Positions 17,064 to 25,576 of a DNA stretch of 64,000 nt are shown one piece after another (position 1 is the first letter of the stretch; each line of letters starts with the position of its first letter). The position numbers were made by a program, and so were the translations under genes. The DNA comes from Tautonia sp040717455 (GTDB lineage Bacteria; Planctomycetota; Planctomycetia; Isosphaerales; Isosphaeraceae), in NCBI RefSeq assembly GCF_040717455.1, contig NZ_JBFEFH010000004.1, positions 278,619 to 342,618 on the forward strand. The letters are read 5' to 3'. A model generated the notes under the pieces. That model ran no database searches, was not told the DNA's origin, and saw nothing but the letters and a program-made list of their open reading frames with translations.

Positions 17064-19289
17064 ATGTCCGAGCCCACGCGATCCGAGACGATCCCCATCC
17101 CCTACGCGACTCCGGAAGGGGTTCCCGACGGCCTCGCGCTCGACTCCTCGCTGTTCATCAACCGCGAGCTGAGCTGGCTCGACTTCAACGAGCGCGTGCT
17201 GGAAGAGGCCCGGGATCCCTCGGTCCCCCTGCTCGAACGCCTCCGCTTCCTCGCGATCACCGCCTCGAACCTCGACGAATTCTTCGAGGTCCGCGTCGCC
17301 GGCCTGCAGGCGCAGATCTACGAACAGCTCGAGCCGCAGGATCCCCCGCCCGACGGCCTCAGCGCCTTGACGCAACTGCTCGAAATCGGCCGACGATCCC
17401 GCGATTTCGTCGCCCGGCAGTACGAGACCTGGATCGACGACCTGCTGCCCAAGCTCGCCTCGGCCGGGATCGTGGTCGTCAGCCCCGACGCCCTGACCGA
17501 CGACGAGAACACCTTCCTCGACGCCTACTTCGAGACCGAGGTCTACCCCGTCCTCACCCCGTTGGCGATCGACCCCGCCCACCCGTTCCCGCACCTGCAC
17601 AACAAGAGCCTCAACCTGATCCTCCGCCTCGAACGCCAGGAACGCAACCGCAAGCGGACCGACTCCCAGGCACCCCGGCAGCTCTACGCGGTGCTCCAGG
17701 TCCCGGCGGTCCTCAGCCGACTGGTCCGCCTCCCCTCCGAGGAGGTCGGCCAGCATCGGCTCGTCCTGCTCGAGGACGTGATCGGCCCCCGGCTCGACTC
17801 GCTCTTCGGCGGCTTCCGCGTGGTCGCCCACGCCGCCTTCCGCGTCACCCGCAACAGCGACCTGAGCATCCAGGAGAGCGACGTCAAATCCAGCCTGCTC
17901 TCGATCATCCAGGAGAATCTCCGCAAGCGGATGTGGGGCGACGCCGTCCGCATGGAGATCTCCGATCGGGCCGACGAGACGTTCGTCTCCCTGCTCCAGA
18001 ACGCACCGACCCTGGACCTCGACGACCGAGACGTGTACCGGGTCCCCGGCCCCGTCGCACTCTCGGCGCTGGCCACGCTGTGCAAGATCGAGGGGTATCG
18101 GGAGTTCAAGGAACCCCCCTGGGAGCCCCGGCTCCCGTCGGCCCTGGCCTCGAACGGGAATATCTTCGAGGCGATCCGGGATCGGGACATCCTGGTCCAC
18201 CACCCCTTCGAGTCGTTCGACGCCGTCGTCCAGTTCGTCGAGCAGGCGGCCGTCGACCCCCAGGTCCTCGCGATCAAGCAGACCCTCTACCGGACGGCCG
18301 AGGACAACCCGATCATCGACGCCCTCGCCCGGGCCGCCGGCAACGGCAAGCAGGTGACCGTCCTCGTCGAGATCCAGGCCCGGCTCGACGAGGAGAACAA
18401 CATCGTCAAGGCCCGGATGCTCCAGAAGGCCGGCGTCCACGTCGTCTACGGCATGGTCGGCCTCAAGACCCACTGCAAGGCCGCGCTCGTCGTCCGCAGG
18501 GAGCCCGACGGCATCCGGCGTTATATCCACCTCGGCACCGGCAACTACAACCCGACGACCGCCCGGCTCTACACCGATCTCGGCCTCTTCACCTGCCGCC
18601 CCGATTTCGGCGACGACTCCTCGGCCCTGTTCAACCTCCTGACCGGCTACTCCCAGGGGCACGACTGGCAGAAGCTCGTCGTCGCCCCCTATCACCTGGT
18701 CGATCGCGTCCTGGAGATGATCGACCGCGAGCGCCAGCACGCCGAGGCCGGGCGACCGGCCCGGATCATCGCCAAGATGAACTCGCTCGTCGACCCCCGC
18801 ACCATCGCCTCGCTCTATGCCGCTTCTCAAGCAGGGGTTCAGGTCGATCTGATCATCCGAGGGATCTGCTGCCTCCGCCCCGGGGTCCCCGGCATCTCGG
18901 AGAACATCCGGGTCGTGAGCATCATCGACAAGTTCCTCGAACACTCCCGGATCGCCTACTTCCAGAACGGCAACGACCCGGAAGTTTATCTCTCCTCGGC
19001 CGACTGGATGCCGCGCAACTTCAACCGCCGCGTCGAGCTGATGTTCCCGGTCGAGGACCCCCGACTCCACTCCCGGATCGTCCGCGAGCTGCTCGGCGTC
19101 TATCTCGTCGACAACACCAAATCCCGCCTGCTCCACGCCGACGGCACGTACGAACGGCTCCAGCCCGAGCCCGATGCCCCCGCCCTCCGCGCCCAGACCG
19201 CCCTGCAGGAAGAGGCCGTCCGTCGCGAGTTCCCCGAGGCCATGCGCGAGGCCCTCTGCCGCCTCGCCTTGCCCGACCGCTCGGCCTGA
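17064..19289 (+). CDS. ppk1: Polyphosphate kinase 1
   Basis: 741 residues, slightly longer than E. coli PPK (688). Makes polyphosphate reversibly from ATP. N-terminal domain: FINRELSWLDFNERVLEEA. Head domain: HPFPHLHNKSLNL. The catalytic phospho-histidine is H470 in KTHCKAALVVR, and the second active-site histidine is H627 in LEHSRIAYF; their 157-residue spacing equals that of H435/H592 in E. coli. Also present are IHLGTGNYNP and DWMPRNFNRRVE. The C-terminus has a short Glu/Ala-rich tail. Convergent with a SixA-like phosphatase gene. Confidence 0.97.
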   Translation: MSEPTRSETIPIPYATPEGVPDGLALDSSLFINRELSWLDFNERVLEEARDPSVPLLERLRFLAITASNLDEFFEVRVAGLQAQIYEQLEPQDPPPDGLSALTQLLEIGRRSRDFVARQYETWIDDLLPKLASAGIVVVSPDALTDDENTFLDAYFETEVYPVLTPLAIDPAHPFPHLHNKSLNLILRLERQERNRKRTDSQAPRQLYAVLQVPAVLSRLVRLPSEEVGQHRLVLLEDVIGPRLDSLFGGFRVVAHAAFRVTRNSDLSIQESDVKSSLLSIIQENLRKRMWGDAVRMEISDRADETFVSLLQNAPTLDLDDRDVYRVPGPVALSALATLCKIEGYREFKEPPWEPRLPSALASNGNIFEAIRDRDILVHHPFESFDAVVQFVEQAAVDPQVLAIKQTLYRTAEDNPIIDALARAAGNGKQVTVLVEIQARLDEENNIVKARMLQKAGVHVVYGMVGLKTHCKAALVVRREPDGIRRYIHLGTGNYNPTTARLYTDLGLFTCRPDFGDDSSALFNLLTGYSQGHDWQKLVVAPYHLVDRVLEMIDRERQHAEAGRPARIIAKMNSLVDPRTIASLYAASQAGVQVDLIIRGICCLRPGVPGISENIRVVSIIDKFLEHSRIAYFQNGNDPEVYLSSADWMPRNFNRRVELMFPVEDPRLHSRIVRELLGVYLVDNTKSRLLHADGTYERLQPEPDAPALRAQTALQEEAVRREFPEAMREALCRLALPDRSA

Positions 19290-19344
19290 CCCGCGCACGA
19301 TCCCCCGCAACCGCCCTCGCCGCGACGCGTCGCGAGCATCCCCG

Positions 19345-19869
19345 TCAGGGCTTCAGGCGTCGCAAGACCCGGGGCGTCAGCAGCCATTCCATCGCGTATC
19401 GCCCGGCCTGGTCGACCTGGAAGCAGGCCAGCCCGCCCTTCTTCAGGTCGGTGACCCGGGGCGTCCCCGGGCCGAGCGGCAGGACCGAGATCAGCTCGGA
19501 GAACGCCGGGTCGTGGCCGACGATCATCACCGAGTCGCCCGGCAGCACGTCCAGCCACCGGCGGATCGAGGCCGACGACGCGGCCGGCCGGAGTTGTTGC
19601 ACCAGTTCCAGGCGATCCTCGATGCCAAGCCCGTCCGCCACGAGCTCCGCCGTCTCCCGGGCGCGGGGCAGCGGGCTGCTCAGAATCCGATCGGGCGACA
19701 CCCCGAGGGCCTTGAACCCCCGGATCTGCTCCTTCAATCGCTTCCGGCCCTTGGGGGTCAACGGCCGCTCGTCTTCCTCGTATCCGGGAGTACCATGAGC
19801 CACGGCGATTCCATGGCGCAGGACGTAGAGCTGTCGCACGGGGGGAGGCCCTTTCGGAAGTTTGCTCAC
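19345..19869 (-). CDS. sixA: SixA-like phosphohistidine phosphatase (histidine phosphatase family)
   Basis: About 174 residues from GTG 19869; an ATG at 19932 would overlap the upstream gene by 47 bases and a GTG at 19840 is also possible. The RHG signature (YVLRHGIAV), SSPLPRARETAE, and the second catalytic histidine in VGHDPAFSELI mark a short SixA-type member of the phosphoglycerate-mutase superfamily. SixA removes phosphate from histidine on phosphotransfer proteins (NPr of the nitrogen PTS in E. coli). Placed 17 bases after the arginine hydrolase gene, so probably co-transcribed with it. Confidence 0.85.
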   Translation of the reverse strand: MSKLPKGPPPVRQLYVLRHGIAVAHGTPGYEEDERPLTPKGRKRLKEQIRGFKALGVSPDRILSSPLPRARETAELVADGLGIEDRLELVQQLRPAASSASIRRWLDVLPGDSVMIVGHDPAFSELISVLPLGPGTPRVTDLKKGGLACFQVDQAGRYAMEWLLTPRVLRRLKP

Positions 19870-19885
19870 ACGCGGATCGGTTGTG

Positions 19886-20737
19886 TCAGACGGCCGCCGA
19901 TCGATCCGCGGCCGATCGCCACCGGGCGGCATCCTCGCCGTCGAGCCGGAAGGTCAGGCACTTGGCGCTCCCCCCGGCCTTGATGAATTCGGTCAGCGTC
20001 AGGGGGATCGTCCGGTACCCGTGGCGTTCCAGCGCCTTCGCCAGCTTCGGCGCCCCCTCGTTCAGGAGCACCGAGCGGCCCACCACCACGGCGTTGCAAC
20101 TGAACGAGAACGCCTCCTCGGCCGACACCTCGATCAGGGTCCGGATCCGATCCCTGAGGACCGATCGGCCATACTCGTCGAACGCTCCAGGAAAAAAGAC
20201 GGCCGCGTCCGGGGCGATCGGGCAGAAGCAGGTGTCGAGGTGGTAATACCTCGGGTCGACCAGCTCCAGCGGCAGGACTTCCACGCCGATCCGGTCGCCG
20301 ACCCATTGCATCGTCCTGGCATCGGAGCGGAATCGGTAGCCGGCGAACAGGGTCTCGCCGCAGAAGAGGGCGTCGCCGGCCCCCTCGAAGTGGTGCTCGT
20401 CGGGCGTGTGCTCGACCTCGAATCCGTGCTCGGCGAACCAGCGGTCGAAGACCGGCGTCTCGCCTTGCCGCTCGCCGTACCGGAATCGCGAGCTGAGGAA
20501 CAGGTCACGGTATACCAGGCCCGCGTTCGCGGTGAAGACCAGGTCCGGCAGCCCGTCGACGGGGTCGAGCAACTCGACCGTCACCCCCAGGCCGACCAAC
20601 GCGTCGTGCAAGGCTTGCCACTGGCGCGCCGACTCGCCCGGATCGCTCCCGACCCGCCGGTTCATCCAGGGGTTGATCTCGTAGGCGATCCTGAAATAGG
20701 TGGGCCGACACATCAAGATCCGCCGCATCGAGGCCAT
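19886..20737 (-). CDS. Arginine dihydrolase/amidinohydrolase-like enzyme (ArgZ N-terminal type)
   Basis: 283 residues, ATG 20737 with GGGAG eight bases upstream (a GTG at 20746 lies upstream of it in frame). Amidinotransferase/DDAH pentein fold: MCRPTYF start, PDLVFTANAG with Asn71, EGAGDALF, YYHLDTCF with the catalytic histidine, SFSCNAVV, and the nucleophile Cys260 in GGSAKCLTF. In cyanobacterial ArgZ/AgrE this domain turns arginine into ornithine, CO2 and two ammonia, and an Asn in the same region is linked to dihydrolase activity (recalled). Here it is a separate gene 68 bases after the LOR/SDH gene that encodes the other half of AgrE. A citrulline-forming or dimethylarginine hydrolase is the alternative. 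Confidence 0.85.
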   Translation of the reverse strand: MASMRRILMCRPTYFRIAYEINPWMNRRVGSDPGESARQWQALHDALVGLGVTVELLDPVDGLPDLVFTANAGLVYRDLFLSSRFRYGERQGETPVFDRWFAEHGFEVEHTPDEHHFEGAGDALFCGETLFAGYRFRSDARTMQWVGDRIGVEVLPLELVDPRYYHLDTCFCPIAPDAAVFFPGAFDEYGRSVLRDRIRTLIEVSAEEAFSFSCNAVVVGRSVLLNEGAPKLAKALERHGYRTIPLTLTEFIKAGGSAKCLTFRLDGEDAARWRSAADRSAAV

Positions 20738-20782
20738 GGCGAGCACTCCCGATCGAGCAGCCGGGCGGGACGAACGAACGAC

Positions 20783-20800
20783 CGGCCGGCCGGCCGGCCG
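20783..20800. repeat. CGGC-repeat palindrome between the arginine-pathway genes
   Basis: An 18-base perfect palindrome made of repeated CGGC/CCGG units in the gap between the LOR/SDH stop and the amidinohydrolase start. It could fold as a short hairpin in the bicistronic message. No T tract follows. Confidence 0.5.
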
Positions 20801-20805
20801 TCACC

Positions 20806-22056
20806 TCACGCCCCCGTCAGTTCCAGGGCGAGCGACCGGAGGAACGGCTCCACGTCGGTCACCATGCCGATCGTCTGGAACGTCCCGCGGTCCGCCAGCT
20901 TGGTCACGGTCGCCGGATTGATGTCGACGCAGACCACCTGGACCGACGCCGGCAGGAGGTTCCCGGTGGCGATCCCGTGCAGGGCCGAGGCGATGAGCAG
21001 GGCGAAGCCGACCCCCTTGCTCGCGGCCCGCATCGCCCGCTGCGCGTCGAGGGTGTCGGTGATGACGTCGGGCAAGGGGCCGTCGTCCCGGATCGACCCC
21101 GCGAGGACCACGTCCACCCCCGCCCCGACGCACTCGAACATGATCCCCGAGGTCAATCGGCCGGCCTCGACCGCCCGGCGGATGCCGCCGAGCCGTCGGA
21201 TCGTGTTGATCGCCCTCAGGTGGTTCTCGTGCCCGTGCTCGATCGCCTCCCCTTGCTCCAGGTCGACGCCGAGGCTGGTGTTGAAGAACGCCTGCTCGAT
21301 GTCGTGGGTCGCCAGGGCGTTGCCGGCGAAGAGGGTCTGGATCCACCCGTCCCGGATCAATCGCGCGACGTGCCCCCCGGAGCCCGTGTGGACGATCGCC
21401 GGCCCGCCGACCAGCAGGACCTTCTTCCCGAGCCTCCTCGTCTCCCGGATCGACTCGGCCACGCTCCGCAGGCTGACGGCCTTCGGCTTCTCGCTGGAGA
21501 CGCTCGAACTCATGAAGGCGAAGGGGCTCGACTCCCTCGGCCGTTCCATCGGCAGGACGCGGACGCCGTCGTAGCCGACCACGATCGGCATGCCGAGCGC
21601 GACATCCGCCATCGCCACGCATCGCGCGGCGGCCCCCCCCTCGTCGACGGTGATCCCGCAATCCATCTCCTGGTCGGCCACGTCGATCCAGCGCCCGCCG
21701 AGCCGGACCTGCGTCGGCTGGTTCGTCGTGCTGTAGAAGCCCTCGGGAAACGCCCCGGCCACATCGGCCGATTCAACCCGGGCGTCCTCGGGGTGCAACG
21801 GCCAGGCACCGTGCTCGATCAGGTCGCCGACGATCGCGTCGAGCCGATCGGTCGTCGAGGCCCGGACCGCGATGACGGCCCGGCTCGGGTCGACCCGGCG
21901 GGTGCCGATCGAGCACTCCCGGATCTCGAACGTGCCGCCCATCTGGAGGATGCGGTCGAGGATCTTGGGCAACAGGAGCGAGTCGACGATATGGCCCCGG
22001 ACCTCGATCTCCTCGATCGGCCCGGCATCTCCCGGATTCGGCTCGGTGTGATCCAT
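20806..22056 (-). CDS. LOR/SDH-domain ornithine cyclodeaminase-like enzyme (AgrE C-terminal type)
   Basis: 416 residues. Belongs to the TIGR00300/LOR-SDH bifunctional family: EEIEVRGHIVDSLLLPKILD start, FYSTTNQPTQVRLGG, DCGITVDEG, FAFMSSSVSSEKP, an NAD-type glycine-rich segment VLLVGGPAIVHTGSGGHV, GHENHLRAINTIRRLGG, and VVCVDINPATVTKLADRG near the end. In cyanobacterial AgrE/ArgZ this region is the ornithine cyclodeaminase that gives proline. With the amidinohydrolase gene directly downstream, the pair would convert arginine to proline plus ammonia. ATG 22056 lies nine bases after GGAGG; that ribosome binding site is inside a stable leader hairpin (22061-22136). Confidence 0.88.
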   Translation of the reverse strand: MDHTEPNPGDAGPIEEIEVRGHIVDSLLLPKILDRILQMGGTFEIRECSIGTRRVDPSRAVIAVRASTTDRLDAIVGDLIEHGAWPLHPEDARVESADVAGAFPEGFYSTTNQPTQVRLGGRWIDVADQEMDCGITVDEGGAAARCVAMADVALGMPIVVGYDGVRVLPMERPRESSPFAFMSSSVSSEKPKAVSLRSVAESIRETRRLGKKVLLVGGPAIVHTGSGGHVARLIRDGWIQTLFAGNALATHDIEQAFFNTSLGVDLEQGEAIEHGHENHLRAINTIRRLGGIRRAVEAGRLTSGIMFECVGAGVDVVLAGSIRDDGPLPDVITDTLDAQRAMRAASKGVGFALLIASALHGIATGNLLPASVQVVCVDINPATVTKLADRGTFQTIGMVTDVEPFLRSLALELTGA

Positions 22057-22060
22057 GACC

Positions 22061-22136
22061 GCAATCCTCCCCCACGTTCCCGGGACACCCCGACGCCCCC
22101 GGGACGGACCGGGAACGGGGCGGGGTCCCGGATTGC
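22061..22136 (-). promoter_or_regulatory. Structured leader masking the ribosome binding site of the LOR/SDH gene
   Basis: Nested inverted repeats directly before ATG 22056: an outer pair GCAATCC (22061-22067) / GGATTGC (22130-22136) and an inner pair CGTTCCCGG (22075-22083) / CCGGGAACG (22109-22117), with C-runs facing G-runs in between. In the minus-strand RNA the GGGGGAGGA ribosome binding site falls wholly inside the paired region. This could gate translation of the arginine-catabolic genes. The pairing is seen; regulation is inferred. It matches no riboswitch class I recognise. Confidence 0.5.
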
Positions 22137-22349
22137 GACGCCCGGAGGCGGCATTTTCCCGGGTTTTCGAGCCGGACCGTCACCCCGGCCGGCATAACCG
22201 GAATCAAGCCCCCGAAAACCTCGGGCCCGGGGCCCGAGGACCATGGATTTCGATGGAATCGTTCAAGCAGGTCGGAAACGCTCAACGCCCCGATCACGTC
22301 GTCTCGAAGATCTCAACCCGTCCCGCAGAACCGACGAGGAGTCGCGCCG

Positions 22350-22535
22350 ATGAAGCTTACCGAACTGTATCAAGAGGTCGCCCGCCGGGCCGACACGCCG
22401 AAGGTCCAGATCAATGCCGCCGACGTCAGTCGGGTCCTCTCCGTCATGTTCGACATCCTGGAGGATCTCAAGCCGGCCGAGGCCATCGACCTGGTCTCGA
22501 AGGGGCTGGCCTCGGCCGAGAAGCGGCGCCGATAA
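22350..22535 (+). CDS. Conserved-looking 61-residue protein, unknown
   Basis: 61 residues, ATG 22350 preceded by GAGGAG at good spacing. Begins MKLTELYQEVARRAD and ends SAEKRRR. Predicted mostly helical (two or three helices), charged and soluble; the N-terminal half faintly recalls the start of HU/IHF-type proteins, but it is too short for that family. It stands alone between the arginine pathway (divergent) and nadA (convergent). Codon use and the ribosome binding site support a real gene. Function unknown. Confidence 0.7.
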   Translation: MKLTELYQEVARRADTPKVQINAADVSRVLSVMFDILEDLKPAEAIDLVSKGLASAEKRRR

Positions 22536-22619
22536 GCCGGCCGAGCGTCGCGGCCGAGGCTGCCCCCGGCGAACCGCTCGGCCGCGCCCTCGCATCCTCC
22601 CAATGCCCCCGAAGGTCGG

Positions 22620-23558
22620 TCACTTCAGGAGGCTGCGGCGGAGCACCTCGCCGGCCCGCTCGAACTCCGGCTGCCAGTGGATTTCCGGCTCGCCGTCCCT
22701 CAGGCAGTCGCGGAGCTTCTCCAATGTATTCCGCGCCATGTGCGGGCAGAGATTGCACGCGCAGGTGATGCCCGGGGCAGGCAGGTAGGTGTGCCTCGGC
22801 ACGGCGTGCTGCAGCTGCCAGAGCATGTTGGCCTCGGTCGCCACGATGAACTCGGTCGGCCCGGCGAAGCCGTCGACGAAGCGGATCATGGCCTCGGTCC
22901 CGCCGATATAATCGGCATGCTCCCGAATGTTGACCGGACACTCGGGGTGGGCGATCGTCTTCGCTTCGGGCTTCCGGCGCTTGATCTTCAGCAGATCCCC
23001 GACGCTGAAGACCTCGTGCACCATGCACGCCCCCTCCCAGAGGATCATCTCCCGGCCGGTGACCTCCTCCAGGTACGACCCCAGGTGGCGGTCGGGGGCG
23101 AACAGGATCTCGACGTCTGCCGGGATCTTGCGGACGATCTCCTCGGCGTTGCCCGAGGTGACGATCCAGTCCGACAAGGCCTTCACGGCCGCCGAACTGT
23201 TGATGTACGTGACCGTCTGGAAACGCCTCCCGGCGGCCCGAAGCGCCTCTTGCCGACGCTTCAACAGCGGGGCGGGGCAGCTATCGGCCAGGCTGCAACC
23301 GGCCTGGAGGTCGGGCAGCAGGACACGCTTCTCGGGGTTCAGCATCTTGGCCGTCTCGGCCATGAAGTGGACGCCGCAGAAGACGATCGTCCCCGTGTCG
23401 ACGGTGGTCGCGGCCCGGGCGAGCTTCAGGCTGTCGCCGGTGAAGTCGGCCAGCTCCTGGATCTCGCCGTCCTGGTAGTAGTGCGCCAGGATCGTCGCGT
23501 CCTTCTCGGCCTTCAGGGCCTCGATTTCGTCGTAAATGTCGATCGATGTGGCAGGCAA
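22620..23558 (-). CDS. nadA: Quinolinate synthase
   Basis: 312 residues. NadA condenses iminoaspartate with dihydroxyacetone phosphate to quinolinate in NAD synthesis, using a [4Fe-4S] cluster. Three cluster cysteines fit: FCGVHFMAETAK, HPECPVN and CNLCPHMA. Other family segments are ILAHYYQDGEIQE, DFTGDSL, YINSSAAVKA, FAPDRHLG and VATEANMLWQL. I place the start at TTG 23558 because AAGGAA lies eight bases before it and the protein then begins at the usual point; an ATG at 23642 would add 28 residues without a ribosome binding site. nadB is not in the window. Confidence 0.95.
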   Translation of the reverse strand: MPATSIDIYDEIEALKAEKDATILAHYYQDGEIQELADFTGDSLKLARAATTVDTGTIVFCGVHFMAETAKMLNPEKRVLLPDLQAGCSLADSCPAPLLKRRQEALRAAGRRFQTVTYINSSAAVKALSDWIVTSGNAEEIVRKIPADVEILFAPDRHLGSYLEEVTGREMILWEGACMVHEVFSVGDLLKIKRRKPEAKTIAHPECPVNIREHADYIGGTEAMIRFVDGFAGPTEFIVATEANMLWQLQHAVPRHTYLPAPGITCACNLCPHMARNTLEKLRDCLRDGEPEIHWQPEFERAGEVLRRSLLK

Positions 23559-24020
23559 GGTTGGATTTCCTTGTTTTTTACGTGGCGGAGGAAGAACCCA
23601 CGAACCGGCCGGTCTCAACGTCCCGGCGGACAGGTGTTCCAACTTCTACGACACCCGGGGGTGCTCGGTTCATTATGGGCGATGGGAAAAGCCCGTGCGA
23701 GGTCTTTTCCTCCTCGCCTCCCCGCCCGACTCGCCCGCACCGGGCCGCATGGCCGGGCGCCGATCGGTTCGGGAGCGTCGTCCCTCGGTCCGCGCCGGGA
23801 CGGCCCCGAGCGCCGGGCGAATGTGCTGAATTCCGGGAATCAACCCCAATCCGGGGTCGGTTGTTCGGGTCGTACGGGCCTTCGGGTTGCCCGCTCGAAA
23901 CCGCCGCGTCCGGGGCGAAAGCCGGTCCTCACCAGGGACGATCTCTAGCAACAATCACGACCGATCGTGTGAGCGGATCGGCGAATTCCCCCATTGAGAC
24001 CCCCAGAGAGGACCACCAAC
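23559..24020. other. Divergent intergenic region, nadA / HtrA-like protease
   Basis: 462 bases between divergent genes. The nadA ribosome binding site and a short T/A-rich patch lie near 23565-23580. A CATAAT-like -10 (minus strand, near 23670) is present without a good -35. I see no gene, RNA or repeat in the rest. Confidence 0.5.
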
Positions 24021-25436
24021 GTGCTCTTGCCCTGGATGAAGCGGCGTTGGATGTTCTGGCTGTTGGTGACGACGGTCGGAGCGTTGGCTTGGGACGCGTC
24101 GGCCGCCCCCGCGGGCTCGACCTCCCGTCGCACGCCTCTGGTCGAAGCGATCGAACGGTCGCTCCCGGCGGTCGTCAACATCACCAGCGAGAAGCGAGCG
24201 GCCTCGAATAGCCGATGGCCCTTCTCTCCCGAGGAAAACCGCCGGCCGCTGGTCAGCGGCATGGGGACCGGGGTCATCCTGGACGAGCGCGGCTTCATCC
24301 TGACCAACCAGCACGTCGTGGACAAGGTCCAGGACATCCGCGTCTACCTCTCCGACGGCTCCTCGTATCCGGCCCGGGTCCTCCAGGAAGACCGGTCGAT
24401 GGACCTGGCCCTCCTGAAGGTCGACGCCGGCCGGTCGCTGCCGGCGATCACCATCGGGACCTCGGCCGACCTGATGATCGGCGAGACGGTCATCACCATC
24501 GGCAACGCCTTCGGATACGAGAATACGACCTCGACCGGCATCATCAGCGCACTCGGCCGGAACGTCACCCTCGCCGACGACCAGATCTACCGCAACCTGA
24601 TCCAGACCGACGCCGGGATCAACCCCGGGAACTCGGGGGGCCCGCTCATCAACATCGACGGCGAGCTGATCGGGATCAACGTCGCCACCCGGGCCGGCGC
24701 CCAGGGCATCGGCTTCGCCCTGCCGATCGACGACGTCAAGCCGGTCGCGGCCGAGATGCTCAGCACCCGGAGGATCGCCGGGTCGTGGCACGGCCTCGTC
24801 ACCGCCGAGCGGATCGTCGACGGGGTCCGCCGGGTCGTCGTCTCGACGATCGAAGGCGGCAGCCCGGCCGAGGAAGCCGGCCTGAAGCCCGGCGATCGCC
24901 TCGTCCAGGTCAACAAGCTCGCCGTGACGAACCCGATCGACCTGGAACGGGCCCTGCTCGACGCGGGCCAGAACGCCCCCACGGCCCTCGTCGTCGAGCG
25001 GGGAGGCAACCGCCAGGAGCTGGCGATGAAGCTCCGGCCGCTGGCCCAGGCGAGCCGTGAGCCGGCCGCCGCGCCCAGCGCCGAGGATCAGCTCTGGCGT
25101 CTGCTCGGCCTGAAGACCCAGCACGTCTCGGAAGAATACGTCGCGATCGCCTCGACGAAGCTCCGAGGCGGCCTCTACGTCCGAGAAATCCTCCCCGGCG
25201 GCCTGGCCGACCGCGCCGCGATCCGCCCGGGAGACATCCTGGTGGGCATGCACGTCGGCGACCGCCACCTCGAGACGATCCGGCCCGACAACATCCTCTA
25301 CATTCTCCGGCAGGCCGAGTCCTCGGGATCGCAGGCCGTCCCGTACTACATCGTCCGCCAAAGCATCCTCCACCAGGGGACGCTCAGCCTGAGCGAGGTC
25401 TACCAGGCCCAGGCCGAGGGATCGACCCTGCGGTAA
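24021..25436 (+). CDS. HtrA/DegP-like periplasmic serine protease with two PDZ domains
   Basis: 471 residues from GTG 24021, which has AGAGAGGA eight bases upstream (an in-frame TTG at 23994 is less likely). The N-terminus has basic residues, a hydrophobic core (WMFWLLVTTVGALAW) and DASAAPA as a cleavage site. Trypsin-like triad: H98 in TNQHVV, D128 in SMDLALL, S205 in GNSGGPL. Two PDZ domains follow (about 265-345 and 370-455; GSPAEEAGLKPGDRLVQVN and ILPGGLADRAAIRPGDILVGM). A protein quality-control protease outside the cytoplasm. Monocistronic, closed by a 20-bp terminator. Confidence 0.93.
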   Translation: MLLPWMKRRWMFWLLVTTVGALAWDASAAPAGSTSRRTPLVEAIERSLPAVVNITSEKRAASNSRWPFSPEENRRPLVSGMGTGVILDERGFILTNQHVVDKVQDIRVYLSDGSSYPARVLQEDRSMDLALLKVDAGRSLPAITIGTSADLMIGETVITIGNAFGYENTTSTGIISALGRNVTLADDQIYRNLIQTDAGINPGNSGGPLINIDGELIGINVATRAGAQGIGFALPIDDVKPVAAEMLSTRRIAGSWHGLVTAERIVDGVRRVVVSTIEGGSPAEEAGLKPGDRLVQVNKLAVTNPIDLERALLDAGQNAPTALVVERGGNRQELAMKLRPLAQASREPAAAPSAEDQLWRLLGLKTQHVSEEYVAIASTKLRGGLYVREILPGGLADRAAIRPGDILVGMHVGDRHLETIRPDNILYILRQAESSGSQAVPYYIVRQSILHQGTLSLSEVYQAQAEGSTLR

Positions 25437-25466
25437 TTGCCGACCGCCGGTTTCGTCCGCTATCCG

Positions 25467-25515
25467 AAACGCCGAGCGGCGGGAGCCTGTCAAGCTCCCG
25501 CCGCTCGGCGTTTTG
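25467..25515 (+). terminator. Rho-independent terminator of the HtrA-like gene
   Basis: A 20-bp perfect stem (25467-25486 with 25494-25513; GCCGAGCGGCGGGAGC core) and a 7-base loop, then TTTTGCTT. It begins 31 bases after the protease stop codon and separates it from the glycerate kinase operon. The longest perfect stem seen in the window. Confidence 0.9.
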
Positions 25516-25576
25516 CTTGGAGCGGCGCCGCCGATCGGCTATGGTTGAACGCCTGATCGACCCCCGAGACGTTCCC

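Noticed and set aside
15891..19310. 1139-residue minus-strand open frame
   Set aside because: Antisense to nfo and ppk1, both with complete active sites.
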